Assembly (NCBI GenBank): GCA_026826555.1
Contig: JAKSZT010000142.1
Span: 3,379,004-3,443,003, forward strand
Direction: 5' to 3'
Length of the DNA: 64,000 bases
Source: Tolypeutes matacus
Taxonomy: Eukaryota; Chordata; Mammalia; Cingulata; Chlamyphoridae
Shown here: positions 10,946 through 22,434 of the stretch, piece after piece
Layout of the letters: every line of letters begins with the position of its first letter
How positions within the stretch are numbered: the stretch's first letter is position 1
Notes under the pieces: model-generated
What the model was told of the DNA's origin: nothing
Seen by the model: the letters and a program-made list of their open reading frames with translations, nothing else
Database searches by the model: none
Made by a program: the position numbers and the translations under genes

Positions 10946-12530
10946 TTTAGATTACATAAATGTTATATAAAAAATATAAGGTATTCGCATAGGCCCCATT
11001 CCCTCCCCCTCCCACACTTTCCCCCATTTACAACATTTTTCATTAGTGTGGTACATTTGTTACAATTGATGAACTCATTGAAGCATTGCTACTAATATGG
11101 ACTAAAGTTCACATTATAGTTTACACTCTGTCCCACACAATTTTGTAAGTTATTACAAAATATACAATGGCCTGTATCTGTCACTGCAATGCCATGCAGG
11201 ATAAATCTAATGCTCCCAAAATGTCCCCATATTACATTATTCTTCCCTCTTCCATTCCTGAGAACCTCCAGTGGTCACTGCCTTTACATCAGTGATAAGA
11301 ATTCTTCCATTGCTAGAATAATAATAAGTCTATAGTAGAATAATAAATCTACTTTAGTCCATTGTTCACTTCCCAATCTTGAGGATGCTGATGCCTCTTC
11401 TGCTTCTAATTGAGAGAAGGCTTAGATCCCATGGGCAGATGTATGGCTCTAACCTGCTTGCAGTTTCTATTCATTGGGATGGGCATTGTCCATCATCGAC
11501 TCCTTGTTAATTGTCCTGGGTGAGTCCAATGAACTCGAGAGTAGGTGTTGCAACTCTGCTGAAATCTAGGGCTCAACTGGCACATGGACACACCAAATAT
11601 TTAAGTCTCTTGGACATATATTTATCAAGCGTAGTGTTAATTATGGGTTCAAATAAAAGGGGTTGAAAAGCCATGTGTATAGAACTTATAAATGAGTCTA
11701 ACTCTGTTATACTGGGGAACATAAAGTAAAAAGTAAAGCTCATTGACAGGGTGCTGAATTCCTAAGCTGTCTGCATGACCTATAGTTTCTGAATATCTTT
11801 AGAGGCCTCAGGAACCCCATTATTTGAGGCACTGTTTACTGTGGCAGTCAATGAGATCTTATTGAGACTTGTATAAACATAACCTCTGGAATGTCCTTCC
11901 GACTCTCTTTGAAATCTTTTAGCAATAAATGCTTTTTTGTATTCACCGTTTCCTCCTTTTGGTCAAGGTTTTTTTCCAGATGCATTGCTAGTTGGTGCTT
12001 GGTAATAATCCCTCAGAGCTAGGAAGGCTTATCCCCAAGAGTCATGTCTCACACTGGGGATTAGGTAGTGTGTTTATATGCTGAGTTTGGCTTAGACAAA
12101 GGCCACATTTGAGCAACAAGGAGGCTTTCAGGGGTAACTCTTAGGCAGTATATAATACTAGGCTAAGTTTCAATTTCACAAGAAAAGGTTCACAAGTACA
12201 ATCATCAATATCAAGGGCCTGGCAAAATGTTCTGTCTTCCTTCACTACACATTGCCATTGGACTTGGGGGATTCTTATCCTATTAGAGGATGTAGCAGAA
12301 CTCCCCAGGTTGGAAATTCAATATTCTTTTGGCTCTTGTGTGGATCTCCACCCACAGAGTCAATGTCCCATGAACACTTGAATATATAATTATGTCTTAG
12401 AGGTATGCTCCAGGTGAACAACTTTCCATGCATCCCACGTCACTGACATCCACACCAGTCATCCTCCCCCACCATTGCTGTGACCCTTCCGAAAATGAAG
12501 CCAACATAATAGCCAAAAAAAAAAAATTAA
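10946..12530 (-). mobile_element. L1 3' UTR, xenarthran type, antisense
   Basis: A T-rich tail equivalent at about 10918-10945 is followed by a sequence also present, in sense, at 22870-24480 and 35608-36098. All three end at the same point in an A-rich tail with 'taatctaaagcttctttaaa' wording. The unit at 12700-13600, attached to L1 ORF2, shares its modules ('tttgtaacaattgatg', 'gcagaactccccagg'). That ties this sequence to the L1 3' UTR. Confidence 0.7.
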
Positions 12531-12699
12531 TAAGAAAATGAAATAATTAAAAAAATAACCAATACTATACAAAAAATTAAAACAATTTGAATTAATAAAA
12601 TCTGTTTTTGACATTGTCTTTCATCACTGTAAGATCTATTTTCTTGTATGTACAGTGACATTTGCTTCCATATATTACCCCAGGGTCTTATTTATTTAT

Positions 12700-14737
12700 T
12701 TATTTTTTCATTTTATCTTCAAAGAAGATTTAGGATACAGAAAAGTCACATAGAGAATATCGGTGATTCCTATATACACAATGCCTTCCTCCTTTCCCCT
12801 CTCCCTTATTAATAACCTTTTACTAGCAGATGATACATTTGTAACAATTGATGCACAAATATTGAAGCATTGCTTTTAACCATGGTCAATGGTTTACATT
12901 GTGTTTTATATTTTGGATAATACACTTTTAAAGGTTTTGACAAAATTTGAAGTGGCCTGTATCTGTTATTACAAGATCATTCTTCCCTCCTCCTCCCCTC
13001 AGAACCTATGGTAATCACTAACTTTCAATTTTTGAAGGATAAGATTCATATTTACTAGCAATAATACTGAGTTCCTAACTTTTGGTCTGTTTTCTTTTAT
13101 TACACACCGCCTATGTTCTCAAGGGATTCTTCTTCCTCTAATTGAGAACATAGCAGGACTCCCCAGGATGGGATTTTAGCATTTTCTTGATTATTGTTTG
13201 GGTCTTCACCCACTGATATAACACACTATGACAAAATGAACACCTGCATATTCCACAGAAGTCTGCCTTAGAAGTGCCATGTCCTATGTACATCCTTCAA
13301 ATCCAACACCCTATAACACTAACCCTCCCCTGCCATATTTGCCAAAATAACATTCCCAACATTATACTTTTAAATACAGATGGGCAAATCCCCAGGGTTC
13401 ACTTGTTCTTTCCCTCAACCTTTCCACCACCATAGACAGTCCAACCCAACTCTCCCAATTTACTCCCCCTCACAGACCAGCATTGCCAAATCCAATCACA
13501 TCACCACACCATTATCACGCTCATCCACTGCATAGCTACATCTTTCCAGCTTTTAGTAGATTTTGCCTATATGGGCATCAGCTCAACACCCTCTACTCCC
13601 TTTTTGTCTCCTGTAAACTTATATTCCAGATGCTAGCTCTGTGAACCCATTCAATTTGCTTAATTCATATCAGTAAAGTCATGTAATATTTGCTCTTCAG
13701 TGCCTGGCTTACTTCACAAAACATAAGGTCTTCAAGATTCATCCATTTTATCTCATGTGTTAATACTTCATTCCCTCTTACCGCTGAGTAATAGTCTATT
13801 GTATGTATATAACACAATTTGCTTATCCATTCATCTGTGGATAGACATTTGGGTTGCTTCCAACTTTTGGCAATAGTGAATAATGCTGCTATGAACATTG
13901 GTGTGCATAGATCTCTTCCTGTCCCTGCTTTCAGTCCTTCTGAGTATATTCCCGGCATTGAGATTGCTGGATCATATAGCATTTCTATTTTTGCTTCCTG
14001 AGGAGGAACCGCCAAACCGTCCTCCATAATGGCTACACCATTCTACATTCCAAACAGCAGTGGATAAGTGTTCCCTTTCCTCCACATCCTCTCCAACACT
14101 TGTAGTCCTCTGTTTTTTTAATTGCCATCAGTCTAATGGGTGTAAGATGATATCTGGCAGTTTTGATTTCCATTTCCTTTATAGCTAGTGATAAGCATCA
14201 TTTCATGTACTTTTTAGCCATTTGTATTTCTTCTTTGGAGAAGTGTCTGTTCAAATCCCTTGCCCATTTTTTAAATGGGTTGCTTGTCTCTGTTTTCAAG
14301 AGGTAGGATTTCTTTATATATGCTGAATATTAGGCCTCTATCAGATAGATGGTTCCCAAATATTTTCTCCCATTGATTAAGCTGCATTTTTACTTTCTTG
14401 ACAAACTCCTTTCTCTATTCTCTCCAAGTTGAGTGAGCTTAGTGGCCTTGTTGAATATCAGTTGACCATATATGCAAGGATCTATATCAGAACTCTCAGT
14501 TCTGTTCCATTGGACAGTAAGTCTATCCTTGTGCCAATACCATGCAGTTTTCACCACTGTAGCTTTATGTTTTAAAGACAGGTAGTGCGATATTTCCGAT
14601 TTCATTTTTCTTTTTCAATATATCTTTGGCTATTTGGGGCCCCTTGCCCTTCCAAATAAATTTCATAGTTAGGTTTTCCAATTCAGTAAAAAAAAAAAAA
14701 AAATGCTGTTGTAGTTTTTATTGGGATTGCAACACTA
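12700..14737 (-). mobile_element. 5'-truncated L1, antisense (ORF2 3' end plus 3' UTR)
   Basis: On the minus strand the segment from 14737 to about 13650 is the ORF2 C-terminal region. A 120-codon open piece at 13665-14027 has the L1 wording MPGIYSEGLKAGTGRDLC followed by an 'SKLCYIHTIDYYSAVRGNE' stretch. The 3' UTR follows to a T-rich tail at 12690-12712. The 5' end is truncated near 14737. The frame is broken elsewhere. Confidence 0.8.
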
Positions 14738-15820
14738 TTTTTTCTTTAGCATTCTTCCAGAGTAAAATTCTTCCTTCTTCTTGTTAGTCTGAATATCCTA
14801 ACAATTATGAGATGACAAGATAATATTAAAGAATTAGAATTTTGTGAATGCACATATATAGCACATATGTATTCAAATAAATATACAAATATATTACATA
14901 TATCTAATCCTTGAAAGCCTCAAAATAATCTGTGCATTTGAAGAGATAATTTATCTTAAATTTACAGAAAAATAAATCAATGCTTAAAAGAGTTGAGATA
15001 TATCTTCCTAGAAAAAGTTGAGGCCAGGAGTGGAGTTTGAATCATGACTCTTTATTTTTTTTAAATTCTGAAATTTGAGCTAAATAATGTCATCTGAATA
15101 TGTGACGAACTATTTAAGTAAAAATTGATATTCAGATCAGATTTTCCACATTCTGTTCTGGTCTTCCATATCGAGAATGCAGTATAAGTATGTGTTTGTA
15201 TATGTGACTATGTGTGTGTTTGTGTGTGCTGCATCAATAAGTTTCAAAGAAAAAGAAAAGAAAAAATGAAAAGAAAGCTGGGGTTCAAAGACCTAAGGCA
15301 AGTTGGGACCAATATATTAGATAGCTAAGACCAAAAGATCCATATCAAGACTGAAATACTAAGAAAGAAGTGAGGTAACAGTGTAAGCTTAAACTGAGGT
15401 GTCACCTAGAATCAAATGTCAAGAACATATGAACCGGGAGAATAGTAAAGAGATGGCATGCATGCAAGTGAAATGTCAGATGAAGGCACTGAGTGACAAG
15501 GTAGTTAGCATTCAGGTACCAAGAAAACCAAAACACTGCTTGGATAAGTCTTCAGGGTCAGTCAGCAACTATCCATACACAGAATGCAAAGAGACAAAAA
15601 ATAAAGAATTACAGTCAAGCAGGTGAGCACAATAAATCCAATGAAGTAGTCCAGGGGCCTGGAGAGTAGAGGTCAGGATTTTTGTTCAGGAATCAAAGTA
15701 TGCCATACAGACCACTAATGACATGAAGTTTGGACACTGAAAACCATTTATGTTCATGTTCAGAAACTTCCTGGAAATTTTGTTTTATTTTATTATTAAG
15801 ATTTTTTTTCAGGGCAAGTG
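14738..15820. other. Unassigned sequence between the inverted arms
   Basis: No recognised repeat. A 75-codon frame (15399-15626) is Lys/Ser-rich with no motif. A short TG-rich stretch lies near 15190-15230. Confidence 0.45.
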
Positions 15821-15824
15821 TAAG

Positions 15825-16440
15825 AATATATTGCAGACTATAGATAATTAAAAGCTTCAAAAGCAAGTGAAATCATGGTATATTTTGGGGAGGATTATGC
15901 TGGTCAAGCCAAAAACACAACCAGTGGTCATCTCCCAGGCCTTACTTACCTCCCTCCTTTAACTCTTGCTTTGCAGGTTTTTTGTTTCATTTACACTTGT
16001 TTGCATGAAGATGTTTAAAATGTTTCAATTTTGCAAAAGACTGCAGGCAGCTGGGAGAGACAACAGCCCCAGCTGTTTGCCAGAGGACAAAGATTTTTCA
16101 TTGGCAGAGTCCCTTCTTCCTGTAGGGTATAAAAGCTCATCACTTAGACAATGCAGGATTTCCTCATCTTTGAGGTGCAAAGAGGCATGCAGACTGTCAA
16201 GCAGTTGGCCTCAGCATAGGAACAGTCACAATTAGTCCCTCATCTCCTATGTGAAGTAGGGCATGCAGAGATGCTATTCATTAACCCTAATCTGAGCAGT
16301 TGGTTTCTACAGGGGCTTCCACGATGGGAGCTTTTGTCCTGCTCTTTTAGATCCTTTCTGTTGTGTAAGTAAAAAGGGGTCACTTGCTGTAGTGCTTGAG
16401 TCTGTGGTCCCATGATGCACTGTGTTCTCACAACACACTA
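15825..16440 (+). mobile_element. Probable solo LTR, family not identified
   Basis: The block contains a TATA-box-like 'gggtataaaagctc' at about 16117-16130, with about 300 bp of less AT-rich sequence downstream. It has U3-R-U5-like texture and ends near 'cacaacacac' at about 16437. No paired copy exists in the window. The LTR nature is inferred from the isolated, well-formed TATA element and texture. It could be another promoter-bearing repeat. Confidence 0.4.
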
Positions 16441-16457
16441 ACTCCTCTGATAAAAGG

Positions 16458-16600
16458 GATGGTGAGGTAGGTTGAGATTATTTATGAATCCCAAAAAAGA
16501 GAAAGTTTTGTTTATAAACTAATCTATTCCTTTGGGTGTAATGCCCTTTGATTGTATCAAATTCAGTTGAAGGGACTTTGATTAGATTACCTGTTAAGTT
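16458..16600 (+). mobile_element. 5' fragment of the class III LTR
   Basis: 'gttgagattatttatgaatc', 'ttataaactaatctattcc' and 'gtgtaatgccctttgattg' align in order with 8830-8960. The match stops abruptly at about 16600, where L1 5'-UTR sequence begins. The LTR's remaining 500 bp are missing. Confidence 0.7.
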
Positions 16601-18924
16601 TGCTTGGGAACTTCTGGGAAGATGGGGTCAAAGTAGGTAGGCAGAGCTCAAAGCTCTCACAAAAACAATGGAGGAAGGGCAAAAAGCTAGCCACAGAACC
16701 TCCTTTGAGTATTTGCAGATCAGGAGAGTGCTGCACATCATCCAGGAAGGAGAGGGACAAGGAGATAAAGAGGCAAAAGGAAAACTGTGTTAATCACCCC
16801 TATGACTGGGAATGGCACATATACATTTATGCACCTAACAAGGGTGCCCCACTATAATATACCATTAATACCATTAGACAGAACACTTCAAAAGATGCAA
16901 GAAAGAAGCAGAAAGCTTGGAAAATAAATTTGAGGATCTTCACCAAATAGACATATAAAGAATATTACACTCAAATACAATGGACTATACATTCATCTAA
17001 AGTGCACATGGGAACAAAAAGCAAAAAAAAAAAATAAAATAAAAAATAAAATAAAGTGCACATGGGTCATTCTCCAGGATAGCCCACATTCTAGGCCACA
17101 GAACCAGCCTCAGCAAATGTAAAAAGATTGAAATTATACAAAGTCAATTTCTCTGATCACAATGGAATGAAGCTGTAAATTAATAATGGCAGAGAACCAG
17201 AATAGGCACAAAAATATGGAAGTTAAACAACAAACACTTAAACAATCATAGGTCAAGAAGGAATTTATAAAATAAATCAGTAACAACTTTGAAATGAATG
17301 AAAAGGAGAACACAGCATATCAAAACCTGTGGGATGCAGCACAAGCAGTGGAGAGAGAGTAATTTATAGCCATAAAATGCCTATATTAAAAAATAAGAAA
17401 GGGCTAAAATCAAAGATCTAACTACACACCTAGAGGAACTAGAGAAAGAAAAGCAAACTAATCCCGAAGCAAGCAGAAGAAGGAACAACAAAAATTAGAG
17501 CAGAGCTAAACGAAATTGAGAATAAAAAACACAAGAAAAAATTAACAACAACAAAAAAAATTTAGTTCTTTGAGAAGACTAATAAAATTGACAAACCCTT
17601 AACTAGACTAACAAAGAAAAAAAGAAAGAAGATACTAATACTTAAAATAAAAAACAAGGGAGGGGATATCACCACTGACCCCACAGAAATAAAGAGTATC
17701 ATAAGAGGACACTTTGAAAAATCATATACAACCATATGGATAACCTGGATGAAATGGACAAATTTCTAGAAACACACAAGCAGCCTACATTGAGGAATGA
17801 AGGAATTGATGAACTCAACAGACCAATCACAAGTAAAAAGATTTAATTAGTCATCAAAAAACTCCCAACTCGGAAGAGCCCAGGACAAGATGGCTTCACA
17901 GGTGAATTCTACCAATCATTCTGGAAAGAACTAACACCAATCCTGTTTAAATTCTTCCAAAAAATAGCAGTGGGGTGAACATTGCTTAACTCATTCTATG
18001 ATGCCTAGATAACCCTAATATTAAAGTCAAATAAAGAAGCCACAAGAAAAGAAAACTACAGACCAATCTCTCCAATGAAACTGGATATTAAAGTCTTCAG
18101 CAAAAAACTTGTTAATCATATTCAACAACACATCAATTGAATTATACATCAAGACAAAGTGGGTTTAATTCCTGATATGCAAGGGTGATTCAGCATAAGA
18201 AAATCACTCAATGTAATACACCACATTCCCTGATCAAAAGAAAAAAATCACATGGTCATCTCTATTGAAGCAGAAAAAGCATTTGACAAACCTACATTCT
18301 TTCTTCATAAAAACACTTCAAAAGATAGGAATAGAAGGAAACTTCCTCAATATGATAAAGAGTATATATGAAAAACCCACAGCTAATATCATATACAATG
18401 GTGAAATCCTAAAAGCTTTCCCTCTAAGATCTGGAACAAGACAAGGATGCCCACCGTCACCACTCTTATTTAACATTGTGTTAGAAATAATTGCTTGAGC
18501 ACTTTGGTAAGAAAAAGATCTGTGAAAGGCATCCAAATTGGAAAGGAAAAAGCTAAACTTTCACTATTTGCAGATGACGTGATCCTATACACAGAAAGCT
18601 CTGAGAAATCTACAACAAAGCTTCTAGAGCTGATAAACAAGTTTAATAAAATGACAAGAAATAAGATCAACATGTAAAACTCAGTAGTATTTCTGTACAC
18701 CAAAAATGAACAATCAGAGAAGGAAATCAAGAAAAAATTCCATTTACAAAAGCAACTAAAAGAATAACATACCTAGGAATATACTTAATGAAAGATGTAT
18801 AGGACATGTACATAGAAAATTGCACAGCATTGTTAAAGGAAATCACAGAAGAATTGAACAAATTGAAAAATATTCCATGTTCATGGATTGGAAGACTAAA
18901 CATCATTAAGATGTCTGTCCTACC
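16601..18924 (+). mobile_element. L1, sense, with 5' UTR joined to ORF2 by internal deletion
   Basis: It starts with an L1 5'-UTR-like 'gggaacttctgggaagatgg', also seen in reverse at 49.3 kb. It switches near 16780-16800 to ORF2 wording around an 'IYAPNKGAPL' phrase, so ORF1 and the first part of the endonuclease domain are gone. Downstream, fragments keep ORF2 order. The reverse-transcriptase core has '[13 protein letters not shown]' near 18440-18475 and the catalytic FADD at about 18568-18579. Several stops and shifts make it inactive. The LTR at 18925 interrupts it. Confidence 0.82.
17013..17051 (+). mobile_element. Tail-only retroinsertion (A-rich, 39 bp)
   Basis: The 15-bp sequence taaagtgcacatggg occurs at 16998-17012 and again at 17052-17066. 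Between the copies lie 39 bp of almost pure A (with aaaataaaat wording) and hardly any other sequence. This is a retrotransposition event truncated nearly to its poly(A) tail, inside the older L1. Confidence 0.85.
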
Positions 18925-19340
18925 TGTGGCAGTTTGTCATTTTTTATGAATTACAAAAATGGATATTGAATTATGTTTGTAAACTGTTTTTTTCCTCTGA
19001 GTATATTAGATTATATTGAATGCAGAGGTTTCACTTTTACTTGATTAAATTATGATTAGGGCTTTAATTGGGCCATGTCAGTATGACATTGAGTCACCAC
19101 TCTGAGGAGGGATTCACAGAGAAAATGACAATGCACAGGTATTAGTTGAGGTTTGATCCTGGAGCCTGGGAAGTAAACACACAGAGAAGCAGATACTTGA
19201 GGAAGGAGAGAAGTCTCCATTAGACACAGCAGAGGCCCTGGTAAGAGAGACAAACCATTTGCCTGACAGTCTGTAGCTGGCCTTGAAGAGAGAGAAGAGC
19301 AGCTGAGCCTGAAGAGAAATGAGCCCCAGGAAGAGAAGAA
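18925..19340 (+). mobile_element. Class III LTR, 5' two-thirds only
   Basis: Starts TGTGGCAGTTTG exactly after the L1 sequence 'gtctgtcctacc'. It runs parallel to the LTR at 21807-22434 as far as 'aagagaagaaccca', where the L1 resumes ('cccaaacaaatttacag'). The L1 reading is continuous across the insertion. The last roughly 200 bp of the LTR are absent here. Confidence 0.8.
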
Positions 19341-20252
19341 CCCAAACAAATTTACAGATTGAACATAATTCCAATAAAATATCAACAGCTATTTTACCTA
19401 ATTGGAAAAGCTAAGTATGAAATTCATTTAGATGGGCAATGGGTCCTTAATAGCCAAAACCATATTGAAAAAGTAAAACAAAATTGGAGGAATCATGCTT
19501 CTTGAATGTAAAGCATACTAAAATGCTACAGTGGTCAAAATTGCTTGATATTGGTACAAGGATAGGCATAATGACCAATGGAACTGAATTGAGAGTTCTG
19601 ATATAGATCCTTGAATATCCAGTCAACTGATATTGCCAAGGCCACCAAGTTCACTCAACTGGGAAAGAATGGCCTCTTCATTAAATGGTGCTTAGAGAAC
19701 TAGATATTCATATCCCAAAGAATGAGAGAGTATCACCATTGCATGCATTATACAAAAATTTACTCAAGATGGATCAAAGTCCTAAATATAAAAGCCAAGA
19801 CCATAAGGCTCCTAGAAAATAATATAAGGAAGCCTGTACAAGACCTTGTAGTAGGAAATGGTTTCATAAACTTTACACCCAAAGCACAAGCAATGAAAGG
19901 TAAAATATGTAAATGGGATCTTCTCAAAATTAAAAACTTTTGCACTTCAAAGGAGTTTGTCAAGAAAGTGAAAATGCAGCCAACTCAATGGGAGAAAATA
20001 TTTGGCAACCATTTATCCAATAAGGGCCTAGTTTCCAGCATATATAAAGAAACCCTATATCTCAAAAGTGAAAGGTCAAACAACCCATTTTAAAAATGGG
20101 CAATTGATTTGAATAGACACTTCTCCAAAGAAGAGATACAAATGGCTAAAAAGCACATGAAAAGATAATCAACATCACTCGCTATTAGGGAAATTCAAAT
20201 CAAAACTATAATGAGATATCATTGTATACCCATTAGACTGGTGGCTATTAAA
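19341..20252 (+). mobile_element. L1 ORF2 3' part, continuation of the 16.6-kb L1
   Basis: Resumes the ORF2 sequence cut at 18924. A 123-codon open stretch (19722-20093) has L1 C-terminal wording such as 'KWDLLKIKNFCTSKE'. The L1 stops within 'ggctattaaaaaccaacc', where the LTR end begins. The join falls on a short shared 'aaaaaccaacc'-type sequence. Confidence 0.85.
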
Positions 20253-20305
20253 AACCAACCAATTTCTGGTATTTTGCATTAACATCCCTTTGGCTGACTA
20301 ATACA
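20253..20305 (+). mobile_element. Last ~50 bp of a class III 5' LTR
   Basis: 'accaatttctggtattttgc ... ggctgactaataca' is the terminal part of the LTR seen at 22384-22434 and 9420-9468. Everything upstream of it in the LTR is missing at this point; L1 sequence takes its place. Confidence 0.85.
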
Positions 20306-20330
20306 GAATTTGGTACCAAGGAGTGGGGAA
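20306..20330 (+). other. Primer binding site of the ERV
   Basis: 'tttggtaccaaggagtgggg' directly follows the LTR end with a short 'gaat' spacer. It resembles the 3' end of leucine tRNA in complement, as in ERVL and MaLR elements, and matches the equivalents at 9472 and 28486. Confidence 0.7.
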
Positions 20331-20519
20331 GTGCTTTTGCAATTATCAAAAATTGGAAGGGTTTTAAAAATGGGTACGGGGTATTTTTTGGAGGAATTGT
20401 GAAATGCTTGACGAAAAAGGCCTAGATCACTTTGAAGAGACTTTCAATAGTAATATGGACACTAAGAGACTTTCTATGATGCCTTAGAAGCAAATGATGA
20501 AACTATTATTGGAAACTGA

Positions 20520-21146
20520 AGGAAAGGTGCTTCATGTTTTAAAGTCACAGAAAACTTAGAAAGATTAACTCCTGGTGTTTTATGGAAAGAAGAATTTGAA
20601 AATAGTGAACCTGGGCATTTAGCTGAAGAACTTTCCAAAGTAAACTCAGAGAATGCAGCTTGGCTTCTTCTTGCAGTTTACACCAAAATGCTAGATGAGC
20701 GAGATAAACTCAAGACTGAATTATTGGACACAAAGAAAAAAGAAACTGATTCTGGAAATTCCAAGCCTCTGGAAATCAATCTCCCAGATGATAGTGCTCC
20801 ATTTAAAAACTTAACTAAACTTGGAACTTGTGAATCAGGATTGAAGATGCAGTTATCTCAGAAAGACTTGTGGAAAGTCTTGCTGTCTGATGGGTTGGAC
20901 CCCTCCTTTTTGCATGCTAAATCAACAAGGTTTTTGAGAGAGCTGTATGAACAAAACTCCTGTTCACTTGGACTAAAAAGGACATGGAAAGGAGACATTG
21001 AAGGAGAAATGGCTTTAAGAAGAAAACCACAGAATCTGAGATCTGGAATTAAGACATCACCTTGGGCCAAGAGAGGAACCCCACCCATGTGTACAAAGAG
21101 GGTGAGTTTGCCCCAGCAGTTGAAGAGGGTAGGTGTTCCCACCTGA
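20520..21146 (+). CDS. Gag-like reading frame of the non-autonomous ERV
   Basis: The frame is open for about 208 codons from just after a stop at 20517-20519, with the first ATG at 20688 (152 codons). The N-terminal half is rich in Glu, Lys and Leu and looks helical or coiled-coil (for example 'MLDERDKLKTELLDTKKKE'). The C-terminal half is basic, rich in Arg, Pro and Lys, and ends with several 'P..KR' patches. The same frame exists in a more broken form at about 28740-29047, so the protein was once shared by the family. Function is inferred only from position after the primer site. No zinc knuckle or protease motif is seen. Expression today is doubtful. Confidence 0.45.
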   Translation, partial: RKGASCFKVTENLERLTPGVLWKEEFENSEPGHLAEELSKVNSENAAWLLLAVYTKMLDERDKLKTELLDTKKKETDSGNSKPLEINLPDDSAPFKNLTKLGTCESGLKMQLSQKDLWKVLLSDGLDPSFLHAKSTRFLRELYEQNSCSLGLKRTWKGDIEGEMALRRKPQNLRSGIKTSPWAKRGTPPMCTKRVSLPQQLKRVGVPT

Positions 21147-21806
21147 TGTTCTGGGAGAGTTTTGCTGCCCCAGGGTACGGAGAAGGTGGAGCACATTCCT
21201 CAAAGATTACAGCAGTTAAGGTCAGCACCCCATAGGTCTGAGAGGGGTGGCCTGTCCCCCAAAGGACCTGTATGTAAAATATTAGTGGGAATATTGTCTT
21301 CACCTCACTGTACTATGGGGGGCTAAGACTCTAACCCAAACATTGGGTAAGGTATGGCAATCACCCCAACACTCTTGGAAGGTGAGGTCTAGAGCTAAGT
21401 CACCACCCAGATGCTTGATGAAAGTAGAACCAAGAAAATGGCCTTTGGAAAGGATGGGTCCCCATGTGGCCCCAAGGAGAAGAAACCATCATCTTAAGAA
21501 TGACTCTCAGACTTTTAAATCGAATGGAGAATGCCCTACAAGTTTACTGAACTGTAGAGAACCTGACTCTGCTTCCCTCCCAGTTTCTCCTTATGATAAT
21601 GAAAATGTTTACCCTTTGTCTTTCCATTTGTGTATTGGCAGCAGTTAAATGGTTTTGTAAGTTTCGAGGTCTACAGCAGACAAGATTTTGCCTGAAGACA
21701 AACTGTATTTCTTTAAACTGATTATGATTTGATTTTGTACTTGCATTGCTACTGATTTAAGGTTTTTTGAATATTGTAATGTATATTTGGAATTCAGAGG
21801 GTGGAG

Positions 21807-22434
21807 TGTAGCAGTTTGGCCATTTGATGTAGTTATGAATTCCAAAAATAGATATTGGATTATGCTTGTAAACTGGTCTGCTAATCTGGGCATGATTAAG
21901 TTATGATTAGAACATTGACTAGGCCATGTCAGTAGGGTGTTGAGCCCCACCCCTTGGTGGGTGGGGTCTCAAAGATAAAAGACATTGCAAAGGACAGAGT
22001 TGGAGTAGTTTTTGAGTTGGAGTTCTCATATTGGAGTTTTGATGCTGGAGCCTGGGGAGGCAAGCAGACAGAGAAGCTTGGTCATAAGAAAAGAGAAGGC
22101 CCTGGGATAGAGACAAGCCATTCACCTGATAGTCTACAGCTGGCCTTGTGGAGAAAGGCAAAGCTAGGGAGCTTCATAGTCCACAGTTGACCTTGTGGAG
22201 GAAACAGAGGAGCTGAGCCCTGAAAGAAATGGAGCTCCCGGAAAAGAGGATCCCAGGAAGCCTGAACCTACGCAGCCATCTCACTCCAACATGTGGCAAT
22301 AGACTTTGGTGAGGGAAGTAACTTAGGCTTTATGGCCTGGTAACTGTGGGCTTTTACACCCAAATAAATACCCTTTATAAAAACCAACCAATTTCTGGTA
22401 TTTTGCATCAGCACCCTTTTGTTTGACTAATACA
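21807..22434 (+). mobile_element. Class III 3' LTR
   Basis: Starts 'tgtagcagtttggcc' after the purine tract and ends 'gactaataca' at 22434. An AATAAA lies near 22362. It is 628 bp long and pairs with the 5' parts at 18925-19340 and 20253-20305. L1 3'-UTR sequence follows directly. Confidence 0.82.

Larger units (their letters stand above)
10140..14737. repeat. Left arm of an inverted segmental duplication
   Basis: Reverse-complement homology pairs this interval with about 19350-25245. Anchors include 'ctcctagcttttcttacacc' (10155) with 'aagaaaagctaggagg' (25222), and 'gcttgagacaattttattgc' (10322) with its reverse complement near 25070. The outer 800 bp (10140-10945) lies beyond the L1 poly(A) end and still matches. 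So a block of DNA was duplicated, rather than two L1 copies landing independently. By eye, identity is about 90% in the outer part. The right arm differs by the ERV inserted at 20253-22434. Confidence 0.85.
20306..21806 (+). mobile_element. Internal region of a non-autonomous class III ERV
   Basis: About 1.5 kb between primer site and 3' LTR, far too short for gag-pro-pol. It aligns along its length with 28483-30007. It holds a leader, a gag-like open frame (20520-21146), a non-coding distal part and a purine-rich tract 'cagagggtggag' just before the 3' LTR. The layout is that of MaLR-type elements, which need another element's enzymes. Confidence 0.78.

Noticed and set aside
13665..14027. 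120-codon minus frame that looks protein-like
   Set aside because: It is the L1 ORF2 C-terminal region in a truncated element, not a host gene.
15190..15235. TG-rich stretch
   Set aside because: Short imperfect microsatellite with no further structure.
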